From: Flagellimonas hymeniacidonis
GTDB taxonomy: Bacteria > Bacteroidota > Bacteroidia > Flavobacteriales > Flavobacteriaceae
Assembly (NCBI RefSeq): GCF_008040165.1
Contig: NZ_VRUR01000001.1
Span: 1,321,349-1,385,348 of the forward strand
Length of the DNA: 64,000 bases
Reading direction: 5' to 3'
Part shown: positions 24,970-34,954 of the stretch, piece by piece
Position numbering within the stretch: position 1 is the stretch's first letter
Layout: each line of letters opens with the position of its first letter
Notes under the pieces: model-generated
Told to the model about the DNA's origin: nothing
The model's input: only the letters and a program-made list of their open reading frames with translations
Databases searched by the model: none
Program-made: the position numbers and the translations under genes

Positions 24970-27696
24970 TTAAACCTTTTTTTCTATAAATGGAATAGAA
25001 GGACTGCAGATTTCAAGAATCAACTTTTGCAAAGCATCTTCAAAAAGAGTGAGTGTTTCTTTGGTTATTGTATTTCCTTCTGCTGAAAACAGCAATAACC
25101 CCTGACTTAGATTTTTAAACGAATAGATTCCTGCCTGCATATCGGAAGCATTTTTTTGCTTAGTATACAAATAGGCATAGCAAAGTAGTTGAAAAGCCTT
25201 GCTTTTATCATAATCAGCAATAAGTTGGTCCCAATCCGTAATTTTTACATTTTTAGGCTCTACCTTGCCTGTTTTATAATCCACTATTCTAATAACCCCA
25301 TTAACTTCATCAATCCGGTCTAGGGTTCCTTTGAGTTTTATGGGATAGTCCAATGGAGGAACATCAAGTTGTACTTCATACTTTTCTTCTAACCCCAAAA
25401 GTTTAATTTGATGTCGTTGTATTTGATTTCTCTCCAAAGCAATGAAATTCTCTAAGTACTTTACAATAACATTATAAACCAATAAAAATTTACCTTTTGT
25501 AATATCAACACCATGTAAGACTACATGAAATTTCTGTCGTACTATTTCTGGGATGCTTTTTGCCAGTTTAGCTGTATTTTCCAGGTCTAGAACTTTGCCT
25601 ACTAACGGTTGATACAGCTGTTCTAGGCTATCATGGACTATGGTGCCAAAAGTATTGGCTGCCATGGTTTCTTCTACTTCAATTACATCATTGATTTTAA
25701 GAATGTTTTGTTTGTAAAAATCAAGAGGATTCCTAATATAGTTGGTAAGTGATGTTGGTGAAAACCCATTGGCTGCAAAAGCCTTTATCTCATTTAAAAG
25801 CAATGGTGTTTTGCCAACCTCATGCAGAGGAGAAGCAGTGATTTTCACTTCTGGTGATGCGATATTGTGGGTTACGTATTTGGCAATATTATCGTCCGTG
25901 AGCAATTGGCTTATCAATCTACTTTTTTCACCTCCCTCGAGAACATCAGGTTCTGTATTATATATGATGTAAATGTTCTTTGCCCTGGCAATAAGTCTGT
26001 AAAAGTGATAAGTATATATAGCATCTTTTTCTTTGTAAGTGGGAAGTCCATATTCTCTCTTTACATCAAACGGAATAAATGAGTTGTTAGACTTTCCGGC
26101 AGGTAATATTCCCTCATTCACAGAGGTAAGGATAACGGTTTCAAAGTCAAGGTTTCTGCTTTCCAACATTCCCATGATTTGCAATCCAGATAAGGGTTCG
26201 CCAATAAAATCTAAAGCTTCGGTGGTGGCCAATTGCTTAAAAAGGGTTTTTAGAGACTTTAAATTCGTTATAAAGGAAATGGAACTTAAGTGTTGTTCAA
26301 GCTGATTGAATAAATTATAGAATCTATACAAATGTTCTAATTCCCTTGTATTCTTTTCCGCTTGAAAAAGACGCTTTAATTCATGTATTAATAAAATACA
26401 ATGTTCTATCCACTCTAAAGGAGAGATAGCTTCCGCAGGAAATATAATTTCCAATATGTTTTTTGATGAAGTATACTTAGACAATTGATTTGTATTGAGA
26501 TACAGCCAATTGTTCTTTTTTATATCATGGGTAATGGATTTTGCAAAATCTACCTTTTCAGTTGTAGAAATTGCAATGGAGTAGGGGCTGGCCAAAAATG
26601 CCAAAACATCTTTATAAAACCAACCTTTTTGGGTTTTGGCAATCGTGAGGTCTAGGAATGATATGAAAAAGGAATACAAAATGGTTTTATTCAATGGCAT
26701 GCCCATGGTAATGTTTGCTTCCTTTACCTCTTGAGGGATAGCCTGAAGAACGGGATTCAACAAAGATTCATCTGCAAGAACCAAAGCCGTATTTTTAAGT
26801 CCATCATCAGATTTGCCATTGATTTTTTGTAATAGTTCACCGACATATTTTGCCTGTGAGATACTCTTTGGAACACCAGTAATAGAAATTTTTTTTTGGG
26901 AAAGGAAGCTACTATGAACACCCAATAGATTTTCAGTGGCATAATAGGGCCATTGCTGCTTGTAGTTTCTTATGAATAGTCCAGCATCGTGAATGGAGTC
27001 TTCCATAAAGTACGAATCAATATCCCAATAAATACTACAATTGGGTTGTTTCAGAAAATATTGGACAATGGTAGATTCTGCTGTATTTAATGCATTAAAG
27101 CCGATAAAAACAAGAGGGCTGTCTTCCATAGCTTTGCTATAATCTGCAAGCTTATTAACGGCTTCTCTATACACTAGCCCTTGATATCCCCTTTTTTGTT
27201 TTAGAAGGGTCATGGTGAAAGAATTGTAGAGTGATTCTAATCCTTTCCATAGCTGCAGATAGTTTTGGACAAGTTCTGTTTTATTGCTTTGTAGTGACCA
27301 GTGATCAAGTTCTTTTATTGCGGACAGATAGTTAAGAATATTGTCAGCAGGGATAAGATACCGGTCTATTTCGTTAAAATCTTGAAGGAGGGTTTGCCCC
27401 CATTTCAAGAACGTATTAAAATCATCATGACTTTCTAATGGTTGTTTTTTATAAACGTTATATAGGGTTAGTAAGAGTTCTATAGAAGTAGCGGATGAGA
27501 TATCTGCTATTTGGGAAACATAGTCTTCTATGGATAAAACCTCTGGACTGAAGCAGCTCTTGTCAAGGGTAGTTGCAATATGCTTTTTAAGAAATGTCCC
27601 AGAACGTTTACTGGGTAGAATAAAGGTGCAGGCCTCAATGGACACATCCTTGTTCTGTAAATCGTCTAAAACATACTTAAGAAAACTTTGGTGCAT
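24970..27696 (-). CDS. addB: AddB-like PD-(D/E)XK nuclease/helicase-fold protein
   Basis: A 908-residue protein of the AddB/PD-(D/E)XK group of Bacteroidota. The N-terminus (CTFILPSKRSGTFLKKHI) is the remnant helicase-like part. RNLDFETVILTSVNEGILP is the family's motif near two-thirds. The C-terminal nuclease has VRIVDYKTGK-like VIRIVDYKTGK at about 801-811 and a following QLLCYAYLY motif. With the AddA-like helicase encoded 3 kb upstream it should process double-strand breaks for RecA-dependent repair. Here kbl and an OmpA gene lie between the two subunits. No iron-sulfur cysteine cluster was seen. Confidence 0.82.
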   Translation of the reverse strand: MHQSFLKYVLDDLQNKDVSIEACTFILPSKRSGTFLKKHIATTLDKSCFSPEVLSIEDYVSQIADISSATSIELLLTLYNVYKKQPLESHDDFNTFLKWGQTLLQDFNEIDRYLIPADNILNYLSAIKELDHWSLQSNKTELVQNYLQLWKGLESLYNSFTMTLLKQKRGYQGLVYREAVNKLADYSKAMEDSPLVFIGFNALNTAESTIVQYFLKQPNCSIYWDIDSYFMEDSIHDAGLFIRNYKQQWPYYATENLLGVHSSFLSQKKISITGVPKSISQAKYVGELLQKINGKSDDGLKNTALVLADESLLNPVLQAIPQEVKEANITMGMPLNKTILYSFFISFLDLTIAKTQKGWFYKDVLAFLASPYSIAISTTEKVDFAKSITHDIKKNNWLYLNTNQLSKYTSSKNILEIIFPAEAISPLEWIEHCILLIHELKRLFQAEKNTRELEHLYRFYNLFNQLEQHLSSISFITNLKSLKTLFKQLATTEALDFIGEPLSGLQIMGMLESRNLDFETVILTSVNEGILPAGKSNNSFIPFDVKREYGLPTYKEKDAIYTYHFYRLIARAKNIYIIYNTEPDVLEGGEKSRLISQLLTDDNIAKYVTHNIASPEVKITASPLHEVGKTPLLLNEIKAFAANGFSPTSLTNYIRNPLDFYKQNILKINDVIEVEETMAANTFGTIVHDSLEQLYQPLVGKVLDLENTAKLAKSIPEIVRQKFHVVLHGVDITKGKFLLVYNVIVKYLENFIALERNQIQRHQIKLLGLEEKYEVQLDVPPLDYPIKLKGTLDRIDEVNGVIRIVDYKTGKVEPKNVKITDWDQLIADYDKSKAFQLLCYAYLYTKQKNASDMQAGIYSFKNLSQGLLLFSAEGNTITKETLTLFEDALQKLILEICSPSIPFIEKKV

Positions 27697-27709
27697 AAGT
27701 CTAAAAATA

Positions 27710-27742
27710 AAAAAGGCTCCGCATTTGCGGAGCCTTTTTTGA
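27710..27742 (-). terminator. Intrinsic terminator of the OmpA-like gene
   Basis: A strong stem GGCTCCGC / GCGGAGCC with loop ATTT is flanked by A and T runs, so it can work in both directions. It lies between the stop of the OmpA-like gene and the start of the AddB-like gene. It probably ends the abundant OmpA transcript, so addB would need its own promoter or readthrough. Confidence 0.85.
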
Positions 27743-27766
27743 AAAGAAAACTGAATTTCTATTTCA

Positions 27767-29125
27767 TTATTTTACCAAGTTGATTTCAACTCTTCTGTTT
27801 TGAGCTCTACCAGCTCTTGTTTTGTTTGTAGCAATTGGCTTGTCTTCACCATAACCAACAGCGGATAATCTGAACTCTCCAATTCCTTTATCTACCAAGA
27901 AGTCTTTTACAGAAAGCGCTCTTGACTCAGAAAGTTTTTGGTTTGTAGTTGCTCCACCAACACTATCAGTGTGTCCTTCAACTGAAAACTTAGCATTAGG
28001 ATACTCATTCAAAATTTGGATGATATCAACCATTACAGAAGTAGATTCTGCTTTGATAGAAGATCTACCAGTGTCGAACAAGATAGTTCTTGCATAGTCG
28101 TTCAATTGCTTTTGAACTTCTTCAGTTACTTCTGGACAACCATTGTTAGCAACAGTACCAGCTACTTGAGGACATTGATCATCTTTATCAAGAACACTGT
28201 CACCATCAGCATCAGGCCAAGGGCATCCGTTGTTCTCAGCAGGACCAGCTTCGTTAGGACATTGATCGTCTTTATCAGCTACACCGTCACCGTCAGCATC
28301 TGGACATCCAGCTAAAGTAGCAAGACCAGCTTCGTTAGGACAAGCATCATCTTTGTCAGCTACACCGTCACCGTCAGCATCTGGACAACCGTTCATTTCT
28401 TTAGAACCAGCTTCGTTAGGACAGCTATCTTTGCTATCTTCAATTCCGTCACCGTCAGCATCTGGACAACCATTGAAAGCTTCTAAACCAGCAACTTCTG
28501 GACAAGCATCATCTTTGTCGTAGATTCCGTCACCATCAGTATCAGTTCCACCAAATTTGATGCTAATACCTGCCATGTGTTGGAAATGCTTAACTAAGTA
28601 ATCTTCGAAAGCATGCTTATACTGAGTCTGTAATGTTAAACCTACGTTCTCTGAGAACCAGATATTAACACCAATACCAGCGTTTGCTGTTCCAGCACCA
28701 ATTTCATCTACCCAAGTATAACCACCACCAATTTCCGCAAAAGGATCAATAGTTGTGTTTTTTAGGAAGTTGTACTTAATGGTACCATCTATAGCGTAAT
28801 GAGAAAGATCATCAACGGATTGATCACCGTTGTTTTCAATTCTATTTAAAGAACCTCTTGCACCTACAGAAAAACCACTTCCAACGTACTTAGATACGGC
28901 CACGTAAGAAACGGAAGGCAAGATGTTCCAGTGGTCAGAAACGTTAAAGTACTCATCGAACAATGTAGTACTAGAGAACGGGTTGTTCTCGTCGTTAGTA
29001 GGATAAAGGTCAATTGCGTTTACCCCGAAACTAACCTGCCAAGGATTATTCTCGTCTTGCGCTTGTATGTTGTTAGCTCCTAAAACTAATAGGACAACAA
29101 CTAATAATTTGCTAAGATGTTTCAT
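27767..29125 (-). CDS. OmpA-family outer membrane protein with TSP type-3 repeats
   Basis: A 452-residue protein. A signal peptide ([20 protein letters not shown], then QAQ) precedes an N-terminal beta-barrel of about 170 residues. Five calcium-binding thrombospondin type-3 repeats follow ([19 protein letters not shown] and similar [12 protein letters not shown] units, about residues 205-330). The C-terminal OmpA peptidoglycan-binding domain contains [12 protein letters not shown] and EGHTDSVGG, then [13 protein letters not shown]. This is the major anchoring porin layout of Flavobacteria, tying the outer membrane to the wall. ATG 29125 is preferred over 29131 because the signal peptide starts there. 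A consensus Bacteroidota promoter lies upstream. Confidence 0.9.
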   Translation of the reverse strand: MKHLSKLLVVVLLVLGANNIQAQDENNPWQVSFGVNAIDLYPTNDENNPFSSTTLFDEYFNVSDHWNILPSVSYVAVSKYVGSGFSVGARGSLNRIENNGDQSVDDLSHYAIDGTIKYNFLKNTTIDPFAEIGGGYTWVDEIGAGTANAGIGVNIWFSENVGLTLQTQYKHAFEDYLVKHFQHMAGISIKFGGTDTDGDGIYDKDDACPEVAGLEAFNGCPDADGDGIEDSKDSCPNEAGSKEMNGCPDADGDGVADKDDACPNEAGLATLAGCPDADGDGVADKDDQCPNEAGPAENNGCPWPDADGDSVLDKDDQCPQVAGTVANNGCPEVTEEVQKQLNDYARTILFDTGRSSIKAESTSVMVDIIQILNEYPNAKFSVEGHTDSVGGATTNQKLSESRALSVKDFLVDKGIGEFRLSAVGYGEDKPIATNKTRAGRAQNRRVEINLVK

Positions 29126-29159
29126 GCTCAAAATTTTAAGTTTAAGTGTTTATCAGCAG

Positions 29160-29190
29160 CAAATGTAAGTTGTTAAGACTTATTAACAAA
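29160..29190 (-). promoter_or_regulatory. Bacteroidota consensus promoter of the OmpA-like gene
   Basis: On the minus strand TTTG (29187-29190), a 19-bp spacer, then TACATTTG (29160-29167). This is an exact fit to the Bacteroidota housekeeping promoter pattern TTTG-N19-TAnnTTTG. It lies about 35 bp before the OmpA start, as expected for a highly expressed porin. Confidence 0.8.
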
Positions 29191-29229
29191 ATCAATTTTT
29201 CTTTTTTTTTGATGCATTACATGGAACAT

Positions 29230-30432
29230 TTACTGCATTTCAACGATTTTCAATGCTTTTCCCACCTCAATGAAAGCGTTAATGGCATGATCCAAATGGT
29301 GCTTCTCATGTGCTGCGGACAGCTGTACTCTAATGCGAGCCTTGCCTTTTGGGACTACGGGAAAGAAAAAACCTATTACATAGATTCCTTTCTCTAAAAG
29401 CATATTTGCCATTTGTTGCGAGAGTTTGGCATCATATAACATTACGGGAACGATTGCAGAATCTCCATCAATAATGTCAAAACCTGCCTTTTTCATGCCT
29501 TTTTTAAAGTATTCCGTATTGTCTTGGAGTTTATCTCTTAGCGAAGTGTCTTTATCCAGCATTTCAAAAACCTTAATGGAAGCACCCACTATTGCCGGTG
29601 CAAGTGAATTGGAAAACAGATAAGGCCTTGATCTTTGGCGCAACATTTCTATGATTTCCTTTTTGCCGGTTGTATAGCCACCCATAGCACCTCCCAATGC
29701 TTTGCCCAAGGTACCTGTGATGATATCAATACGATCCATTACCCCTTTTTCCTCCAAAGTTCCTCGTCCTGTCTCTCCAATGAAACCGGCAGAATGACAT
29801 TCGTCGATCATGACCAAGGCATCATACTTGTCCGCTAGGTCACAAATTTTATCCAATGGGGCTAACAAGCCATCCATGGAAAAAACACCATCAGTAACTA
29901 TTATTTTAAATCGGGCGCCATCTTTTTGGCTTTGTAACAGTTGATTTTCCAAATCTGCCATATCATTGTTGGCATATCGATATCTTTTTGCCTTGCACAA
30001 CCGTACTCCGTCAATAATGGAAGCATGGTTTAAGGAATCTGAGATTATGGCATCCTCTGCGGTCAACAATGGCTCAAAGACGCCTCCGTTGGCATCAAAA
30101 GCGGCGGCATACAAAATAGTGTCCTCTGTGCCATAAAAATCAGCGATTTTTTGCTCTAGTTCTTTATGGATATCCTGAGTGCCACAAATAAACCGAACCG
30201 ATGACATTCCAAAACCGTGGGTGTCCAAGGTGTCTTTTGCCGCTTGTATTACCTCTGGATGGGAGGAAAGCCCTAGATAGTTGTTGGCACAAAAATTTAC
30301 CACCTCTTGTCCAGAAGCTATTTTTATAACAGCATCTTGTGGGGACGTTATAACGCGCTCCTGTTTAAAAAGTCCTGCTTCCTTAATAGTTTCCAATTCG
30401 TTGGAAAGGTGCTCTTTTATTTTTCCGTACAT
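29230..30432 (-). CDS. kbl: Glycine C-acetyltransferase (2-amino-3-ketobutyrate CoA ligase)
   Basis: A 400-residue alpha-oxoamine synthase, close to the 398 of E. coli Kbl. PLP Lys244 is in [17 protein letters not shown]. His136 is in [12 protein letters not shown], and D210 and H213 are in [11 protein letters not shown]. The N-terminal [20 protein letters not shown] fits the family. It makes glycine and acetyl-CoA from 2-amino-3-oxobutyrate, the second step of threonine breakdown by threonine dehydrogenase; no tdh gene is next to it here. It begins 10 bp after the AddA-like gene on the same strand, so the two may share a transcript. Confidence 0.92.
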   Translation of the reverse strand: MYGKIKEHLSNELETIKEAGLFKQERVITSPQDAVIKIASGQEVVNFCANNYLGLSSHPEVIQAAKDTLDTHGFGMSSVRFICGTQDIHKELEQKIADFYGTEDTILYAAAFDANGGVFEPLLTAEDAIISDSLNHASIIDGVRLCKAKRYRYANNDMADLENQLLQSQKDGARFKIIVTDGVFSMDGLLAPLDKICDLADKYDALVMIDECHSAGFIGETGRGTLEEKGVMDRIDIITGTLGKALGGAMGGYTTGKKEIIEMLRQRSRPYLFSNSLAPAIVGASIKVFEMLDKDTSLRDKLQDNTEYFKKGMKKAGFDIIDGDSAIVPVMLYDAKLSQQMANMLLEKGIYVIGFFFPVVPKGKARIRVQLSAAHEKHHLDHAINAFIEVGKALKIVEMQ

Positions 30433-30442
30433 AATGTTTTGT

Positions 30443-33400
30443 TTAGAGAAAATGGGGATTTATTTCTTGGTCAATATAAACAATAATGAGATGTTTAATT
30501 TTAAAATTCATTTCTTTTAGTACATCTGCATATTCGGTTATCTGCTCTTTATGGGATGGTGATGTCTTTCCAGTTTTATAATCAATTATAGTAGCTTCAT
30601 TATCAGCAATTGCAATTCTATCTGGACGCAAAGATTCGCCATTAGCTTTAAGAATTTCTTGTTCATTCAATATTTGATATTGGTGCGTAAAAAATTCTTT
30701 TAGTTTGGGATGATGAATAATGGCAAGGATTTTCTGCTCAATATATGTTATTGAATCTTGGGGAGCATGACCTGTCAACTTTAATTTTTCAAGAACCTGC
30801 GGAACATCATCCAACGTTTTTATTTGGCTTAAGGCAAAGTGAATTAGATTTCCCATTTCAATGGCCTCTCTTTTTTCCTCATCCCACAACTGACTGGATT
30901 TTGTAGAAATAGTAAAATCAATTTCTTGTTTGTTCCTTATCATATATGGAATATAATGAGGCTCTTTCGAGTGTTGTTCAGCAGTGCTTTTATTTTCCGA
31001 GAAATCGCCGAAAGTATAAACGTCAAGCTCATTTTTTGGAATTCCTTTTTCACTAAGATAATATTGGAACAAGTCGGCATAGGAGAGGGCTTCCATTAAA
31101 GAATTGACATTCTTACCTGTCTCAGAAATAATGTATAATGCTTTTTCGGCTCTTGTTAACGCAACATACAATACATTAAATGCATCCAAGGCCGTCTTTT
31201 TAGATTCATCCGTATACACCTCCGCGGCTAGCTCATTGTAATGCAACATGTCTTGGGTAGTGTTGACCAAGAATTCAGACAACCCAAATTTTTCTCCTGC
31301 CTCAAGAGCAGGTGTCCAAGATTTCTTTTTCTTTCTTTTATCATCAATAATTGCATTCGCAAAAGGAAAAATTACAACAGGGAACTCTAACCCTTTTGCC
31401 TTATGAACGGTCATAATTTTTACTGCATTCACGTGATCTGGAGCTGTAATGGACAGGCTTCCTTTTTTTTGTTCCCAATAATTGAGAAAGGAATAGACCC
31501 CAGGGCCGTCTCTTTTTTCCACCAATAATACTTCATCCATTAAAAAAGTGAGGTAAGCTTCTGAATCCTTAACAAGGTCAAACTTAATGATTGCCTGTTC
31601 CAAAATTGTCAGTACCGGTTGCCCTTTTACATCTTGAAGATGAAATCCATAAATTTCAGAAAATAGCGCCCCAAGATCATCAAGATAAGATGCTGTAAAA
31701 TCGTGGGTTTTACTTTCTACTGAAGCTAGATAACGTAAAACCTGATAGGCAGCTTCTTTATCGTTTATGTTGTCAATCACTTTTAGAAGTGAAATCAGAA
31801 AGACCACTTTTTCATTGTTTGCAAGCAACAGAGAATCTGATGAAACAATAGGAATATGGTTCTGCGATAAAAAATTGGCAAGGATTACGCCTTTATTATT
31901 ATCCCTAACCAAAATACAGATATCAGCATAGGAGTGCTTTTTGGAGATGGCTTGATCAATCGCCTTTAAAACCTCGTTGCAATAGACTTCTTCCTTATTG
32001 TCTGCCATTTTATCCAAAAAAGACAATTGCACAAAACCCCCATTTACAGTGTTCGGTTTTTGTTCGCAACCTTCTAAAAAGAGATTTTTATGATCTTCAT
32101 CTTTTAAAAAGAGAGCAATCAACTTGAAAAAACTATTATTGAATTGGACAATTTCTTTGTGACTTCTCCAATTGGTGTCCAGAACATTGATGTTGGGTGC
32201 TACTACAAAAGGATGTGTTTTTTTGTTGATGAGATTTAAGAATTGTTCTGCCCTACCACCACGCCACCGGTAAATGGCCTGCTTTACATCTCCAACCAGG
32301 AATAAGGAACCGCGTTCCTTTATCTCGTTTTCACTTTCAAGCGCACTTCCAATTAAGGGAATTAAATTATCCCATTGCATTTGGGAAGTATCCTGGAATT
32401 CATCAATAAAGTAATGCCGATACTTTTCTCCCATTCTCTCATAAATAAAAGGCACTGGCTGATTTTTAATTTCTTTGGACAGTAGGGAATTTAATGAAGA
32501 GATGGGGATGATGTCTTTTTCATTTTCAATATTCTTGATTTCCTTCGCAATTTCATTAAGCACCGTTAAAGGAACAATATTGCCATAAATATTTTTAAGG
32601 TAAGCCCGTTGGTAGATTTTCTTTTTTATAGACAAGTACGATTCTAAAATGTAACTGGATAAATGATTGGAATCTCTTTTGTCTCCAGATTTTAAAATGG
32701 TATTATCAAGGAGGTTTTGTTCAAGTTTGTTGTTGTATAGCGCTTTTGGATTGAACTCTTTCGAGCTTATTTTTTTGAAATGATTGGGCAAGGTTTTTCT
32801 TGGGAAATCTGACTCTACGAAACCCATATTATCAATTTCCGTCAGTATTTTTTGCGCCTCTAGAATGGCTTTCCCCTCAATTGAAGCGATTTGAGATAAG
32901 ATGTTTTTTTGGATTTCCTGAAAATCGCGAATGGTTTTTGAACTTAATTTTTCAAGATGTGTGGAATGATTCTCTTGAAAAAGCAACTTTCCAATCTCAA
33001 CCAAATCATAAGCGATGTTCCAACTTTTATCATCATCAATTTTTTCTAGGGAAAAAGAAAGTAGGACATCTGTAAGTTCTTTATCGGTTCCTGTCCTTTC
33101 CAACAAATTGCCCACGGCCTCCTCCAAAAGCAGTTCAACGTCCAATTCCACCTCAAAATTTTGTGCAAGCTGAAGATCACGTGCAAATGTTTTTATGATT
33201 TTATGGTTGAATTTGTCAATAGTAGAAATTTCAAAAAATGAATAATTATGCAAAATTCTCTTTAGCACAATTTGGGACCTCCGTTGCAGTTGTTCTGGTT
33301 TTAATGAAAGCTCTTTACAAATGTCGTGGAACAAGGAACTTTGTTCCTTGGCATCAGTTTTAGTACCAAAAGCGTAAAGATTTTCTAAAATTCTATTTTT

Positions 33401-33562
33401 CATTTCTCCAACGGCCTTGTTGGTAAAGGTGATGGCCAGAATTTGCCTAAATGTAGCGGAGGAGCTATCAGATAATATGAGTTTAAGGTATTCTTTGGCC
33501 AACATATATGTTTTGCCAGAACCTGCGGATGCGTTGTATATTTTAAAGCTGGAAACCTCCAA
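30443..33562 (-). CDS. addA: AddA-like UvrD/RecB-family helicase-nuclease
   Basis: A 1039-residue SF1 helicase. Walker A is ASAGSGKT at 11-18, motif Ia [15 protein letters not shown] at 43-57, and motif [13 protein letters not shown] at 387-397. [15 protein letters not shown] resembles the UvrD motif V region, and a C-terminal nuclease with TIIDYKTGK ends at about 999. AddA unwinds and cuts broken DNA ends as partner of AddB. The start is fixed by the conserved [14 protein letters not shown]. It is the first gene of the minus-strand run addA-kbl, while addB lies 3 kb downstream. Confidence 0.88.
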   Translation of the reverse strand: MEVSSFKIYNASAGSGKTYMLAKEYLKLILSDSSSATFRQILAITFTNKAVGEMKNRILENLYAFGTKTDAKEQSSLFHDICKELSLKPEQLQRRSQIVLKRILHNYSFFEISTIDKFNHKIIKTFARDLQLAQNFEVELDVELLLEEAVGNLLERTGTDKELTDVLLSFSLEKIDDDKSWNIAYDLVEIGKLLFQENHSTHLEKLSSKTIRDFQEIQKNILSQIASIEGKAILEAQKILTEIDNMGFVESDFPRKTLPNHFKKISSKEFNPKALYNNKLEQNLLDNTILKSGDKRDSNHLSSYILESYLSIKKKIYQRAYLKNIYGNIVPLTVLNEIAKEIKNIENEKDIIPISSLNSLLSKEIKNQPVPFIYERMGEKYRHYFIDEFQDTSQMQWDNLIPLIGSALESENEIKERGSLFLVGDVKQAIYRWRGGRAEQFLNLINKKTHPFVVAPNINVLDTNWRSHKEIVQFNNSFFKLIALFLKDEDHKNLFLEGCEQKPNTVNGGFVQLSFLDKMADNKEEVYCNEVLKAIDQAISKKHSYADICILVRDNNKGVILANFLSQNHIPIVSSDSLLLANNEKVVFLISLLKVIDNINDKEAAYQVLRYLASVESKTHDFTASYLDDLGALFSEIYGFHLQDVKGQPVLTILEQAIIKFDLVKDSEAYLTFLMDEVLLVEKRDGPGVYSFLNYWEQKKGSLSITAPDHVNAVKIMTVHKAKGLEFPVVIFPFANAIIDDKRKKKKSWTPALEAGEKFGLSEFLVNTTQDMLHYNELAAEVYTDESKKTALDAFNVLYVALTRAEKALYIISETGKNVNSLMEALSYADLFQYYLSEKGIPKNELDVYTFGDFSENKSTAEQHSKEPHYIPYMIRNKQEIDFTISTKSSQLWDEEKREAIEMGNLIHFALSQIKTLDDVPQVLEKLKLTGHAPQDSITYIEQKILAIIHHPKLKEFFTHQYQILNEQEILKANGESLRPDRIAIADNEATIIDYKTGKTSPSHKEQITEYADVLKEMNFKIKHLIIVYIDQEINPHFL

Positions 33563-33681
33563 AAATGTTTTTCTTGCAAATTACGGATTACGTACCTGAA
33601 CTTAATATCCAATTGCATGAAAAATATATCTTAAAACCGTATTTTTACAGGAATCATTAATAACTTAAAAACAAAAGAAAT

Positions 33682-34290
33682 ATGGCTTTTGAATTACCAA
33701 AATTACCCTATGCATATGATGCGTTGGAGCCACATATAGATGCAAGAACGATGGAAATCCATCATACAAAGCACCACAATGGTTATACAACCAAATTAAA
33801 TGGAGCTATAGCCGGAACTGATTTAGAAGGAAAGGAAATCTTAGATGTTTTATCCAATCTGGACATGTCTAATGGAGCTGTAAGAAACAACGGAGGAGGC
33901 TTTTATAATCACGCCTTGTTCTGGGAAGTAATGTCTCCTAATGGCGGTGGAGCACCTAGTGGAGATTTAGCGACTGCTATTGATGCTGCTTTTGGCTCTT
34001 TTGATGGATTTAAAGAAAAGTTTAGTGCTGCTGCTGGAACTCGTTTTGGTTCGGGTTGGGCATGGCTTTGTGTTCATAAAGGCGGAAAAGTTGAAGTTTG
34101 CTCAACACCAAACCAAGACAATCCCATTATGCCTGGAGTAGCTTGTGGAGGTCACCCCATTCTTGGGCTGGATGTTTGGGAGCATGCATATTATTTAAAC
34201 TATCAGAATAGAAGACCAGATTATGTTTCAGCATTCTTTAATGTAATCAATTGGGATAAGGTTTCTGAAAATTATGAAGCGAACAAATAG
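33682..34290 (+). CDS. sodA: Superoxide dismutase, Mn/Fe type (probably Mn)
   Basis: A 202-residue enzyme. Metal ligands are H27, H77 in FYNHALFW, D164 and H168 in [12 protein letters not shown]145 in [10 protein letters not shown] occupies the place of the Gln that in Mn-type enzymes comes from the C-terminal domain; Fe types carry it in the N-terminal half, here G73 in GGGFYNH. This suggests manganese preference. It removes superoxide in the cytoplasm and is divergent from the AddA-like gene. A strong hairpin terminator follows at 34311. Confidence 0.92.
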   Translation: MAFELPKLPYAYDALEPHIDARTMEIHHTKHHNGYTTKLNGAIAGTDLEGKEILDVLSNLDMSNGAVRNNGGGFYNHALFWEVMSPNGGGAPSGDLATAIDAAFGSFDGFKEKFSAAAGTRFGSGWAWLCVHKGGKVEVCSTPNQDNPIMPGVACGGHPILGLDVWEHAYYLNYQNRRPDYVSAFFNVINWDKVSENYEANK

Positions 34291-34310
34291 GTAACTTTAT
34301 TACTTGGATA

Positions 34311-34347
34311 AAAAGGGCGGGGCACTATTTAGTGCCCCGCCCTTTTA
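34311..34347 (+). terminator. Intrinsic terminator of sodA
   Basis: A long stem AAAAGGGCGGGGCACT / AGTGCCCCGCCCTTTT with a short ATTT loop. It follows the sodA stop by 21 bp. Flanking A and T runs allow activity on both strands. Confidence 0.85.
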
Positions 34348-34400
34348 CCTTTACAAATGTTTGTAATAGAAAAGGGTGAGGAAGCCCTCACCCTTTTCGT

Positions 34401-34439
34401 CCCAAATCTTACCATAAACTTAACCTACTTATGCTATGG
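34401..34439. repeat. 39-bp repeat copy 1
   Basis: It begins CCCAAATCTTACCATAAACT and ends TTATGCTATGG. It differs from the other two copies only by A in place of G at 34416, which changes a potential ATG to ATA. Agreement with copy 3 continues about 10 bp further (CAAAACTAAA versus CAATACTAAA). Confidence 0.75.
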
Positions 34440-34592
34440 CAAAACTAAATTACTGGTATTGTGAGAAATAACAAAAGTTTTTGAGGAATTTTTTGAGTTG
34501 TAAAGAAAAATTTAAGCTGACTTTGGGAGAAGAATTTGTTAAATCCTTGGGGTTCAAACATAAAGAAGGCGGAGTTGCCTCCGCCTTCTTTC

Positions 34593-34631
34593 CCCAAATC
34601 TTACCATGAACTTAACCTACTTATGCTATGG
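34593..34631. repeat. 39-bp repeat copy 2
   Basis: It begins CCCAAATCTTACCATGAACT and is identical to copy 3. On the plus strand the ATG at 34606 opens a 23-codon frame beginning MNLTYLCYG and ending at TAG 34675-34677. Confidence 0.75.
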
Positions 34632-34810
34632 TCCTCCAAATGTAAGGCAAGGAGGTACTTGTGGAAAAAGCTTTTAGACGAAACCCCCTTTATTTGGTTG
34701 AACGACCAACCTTGTTGTTAGGGAGTACTATTGCTAAGGAAAAGGATTACGAAGAATTGTATTTGGATTACCTAAAATAAAAAAGGTGGAATAGCTTCCA
34801 CCTTTTTTGC

Positions 34811-34849
34811 CCCAAATCTTACCATGAACTTAACCTACTTATGCTATGG
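34811..34849. repeat. 39-bp repeat copy 3
   Basis: Identical to copy 2. On the plus strand the ATG at 34824 opens a 39-codon frame that again begins MNLTYLCYG and ends at TAA 34941-34943. Just downstream lies an inverted repeat GTAGGT-N9-ACCTAC (34860-34880), close to the end of purF. Confidence 0.75.
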
Positions 34850-34954
34850 CAATACTAAAGTAGGTTTGACATTTACCTACCGTACAAAAACACGGCAATC
34901 TGCACGTTTCATCGATGAAATGCACACATTAACTTTAATTTAAATACAGCTCAA

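Larger units (their letters stand above)
34371..34859. repeat. Array of three hairpin + 39-bp repeat units
   Basis: Three units, each a terminator-like hairpin directly followed on the plus strand by a conserved 39-bp block. Hairpins: GGGTGAG/CTCACCC (34371-34397), GAAGGCGGA/TCCGCCTTC (34562-34591) and AAGGTGGAA/TTCCACCTT (34781-34809). Block positions are 34401-34439, 34593-34631 and 34811-34849. The last two are identical and the first differs at one base. Block spacing is 192 and 218 bp, and the sequence between is unrelated. Read on the minus strand, each block is followed at once by a Rho-independent terminator, as in a small RNA. It lies between the convergent sodA and purF genes. I know no family name for it. 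Confidence 0.7.

Noticed and set aside
28016..28315. Plus-strand frame opposite the TSP3 repeats
   Set aside because: Shadow of repeated aspartate codons of the OmpA-like gene; no independent signal.
34536..34721. Plus-strand frame of 61 residues across repeat copy 2
   Set aside because: Crosses the hairpin and the repeat; no family signal and out of frame with MNLTYLCYG.
34401..34849. CRISPR array
   Set aside because: Only three repeats with 150-180 bp of unrelated sequence between them, no cas genes, and a hairpin beside each copy. The spacing and number do not fit a CRISPR.
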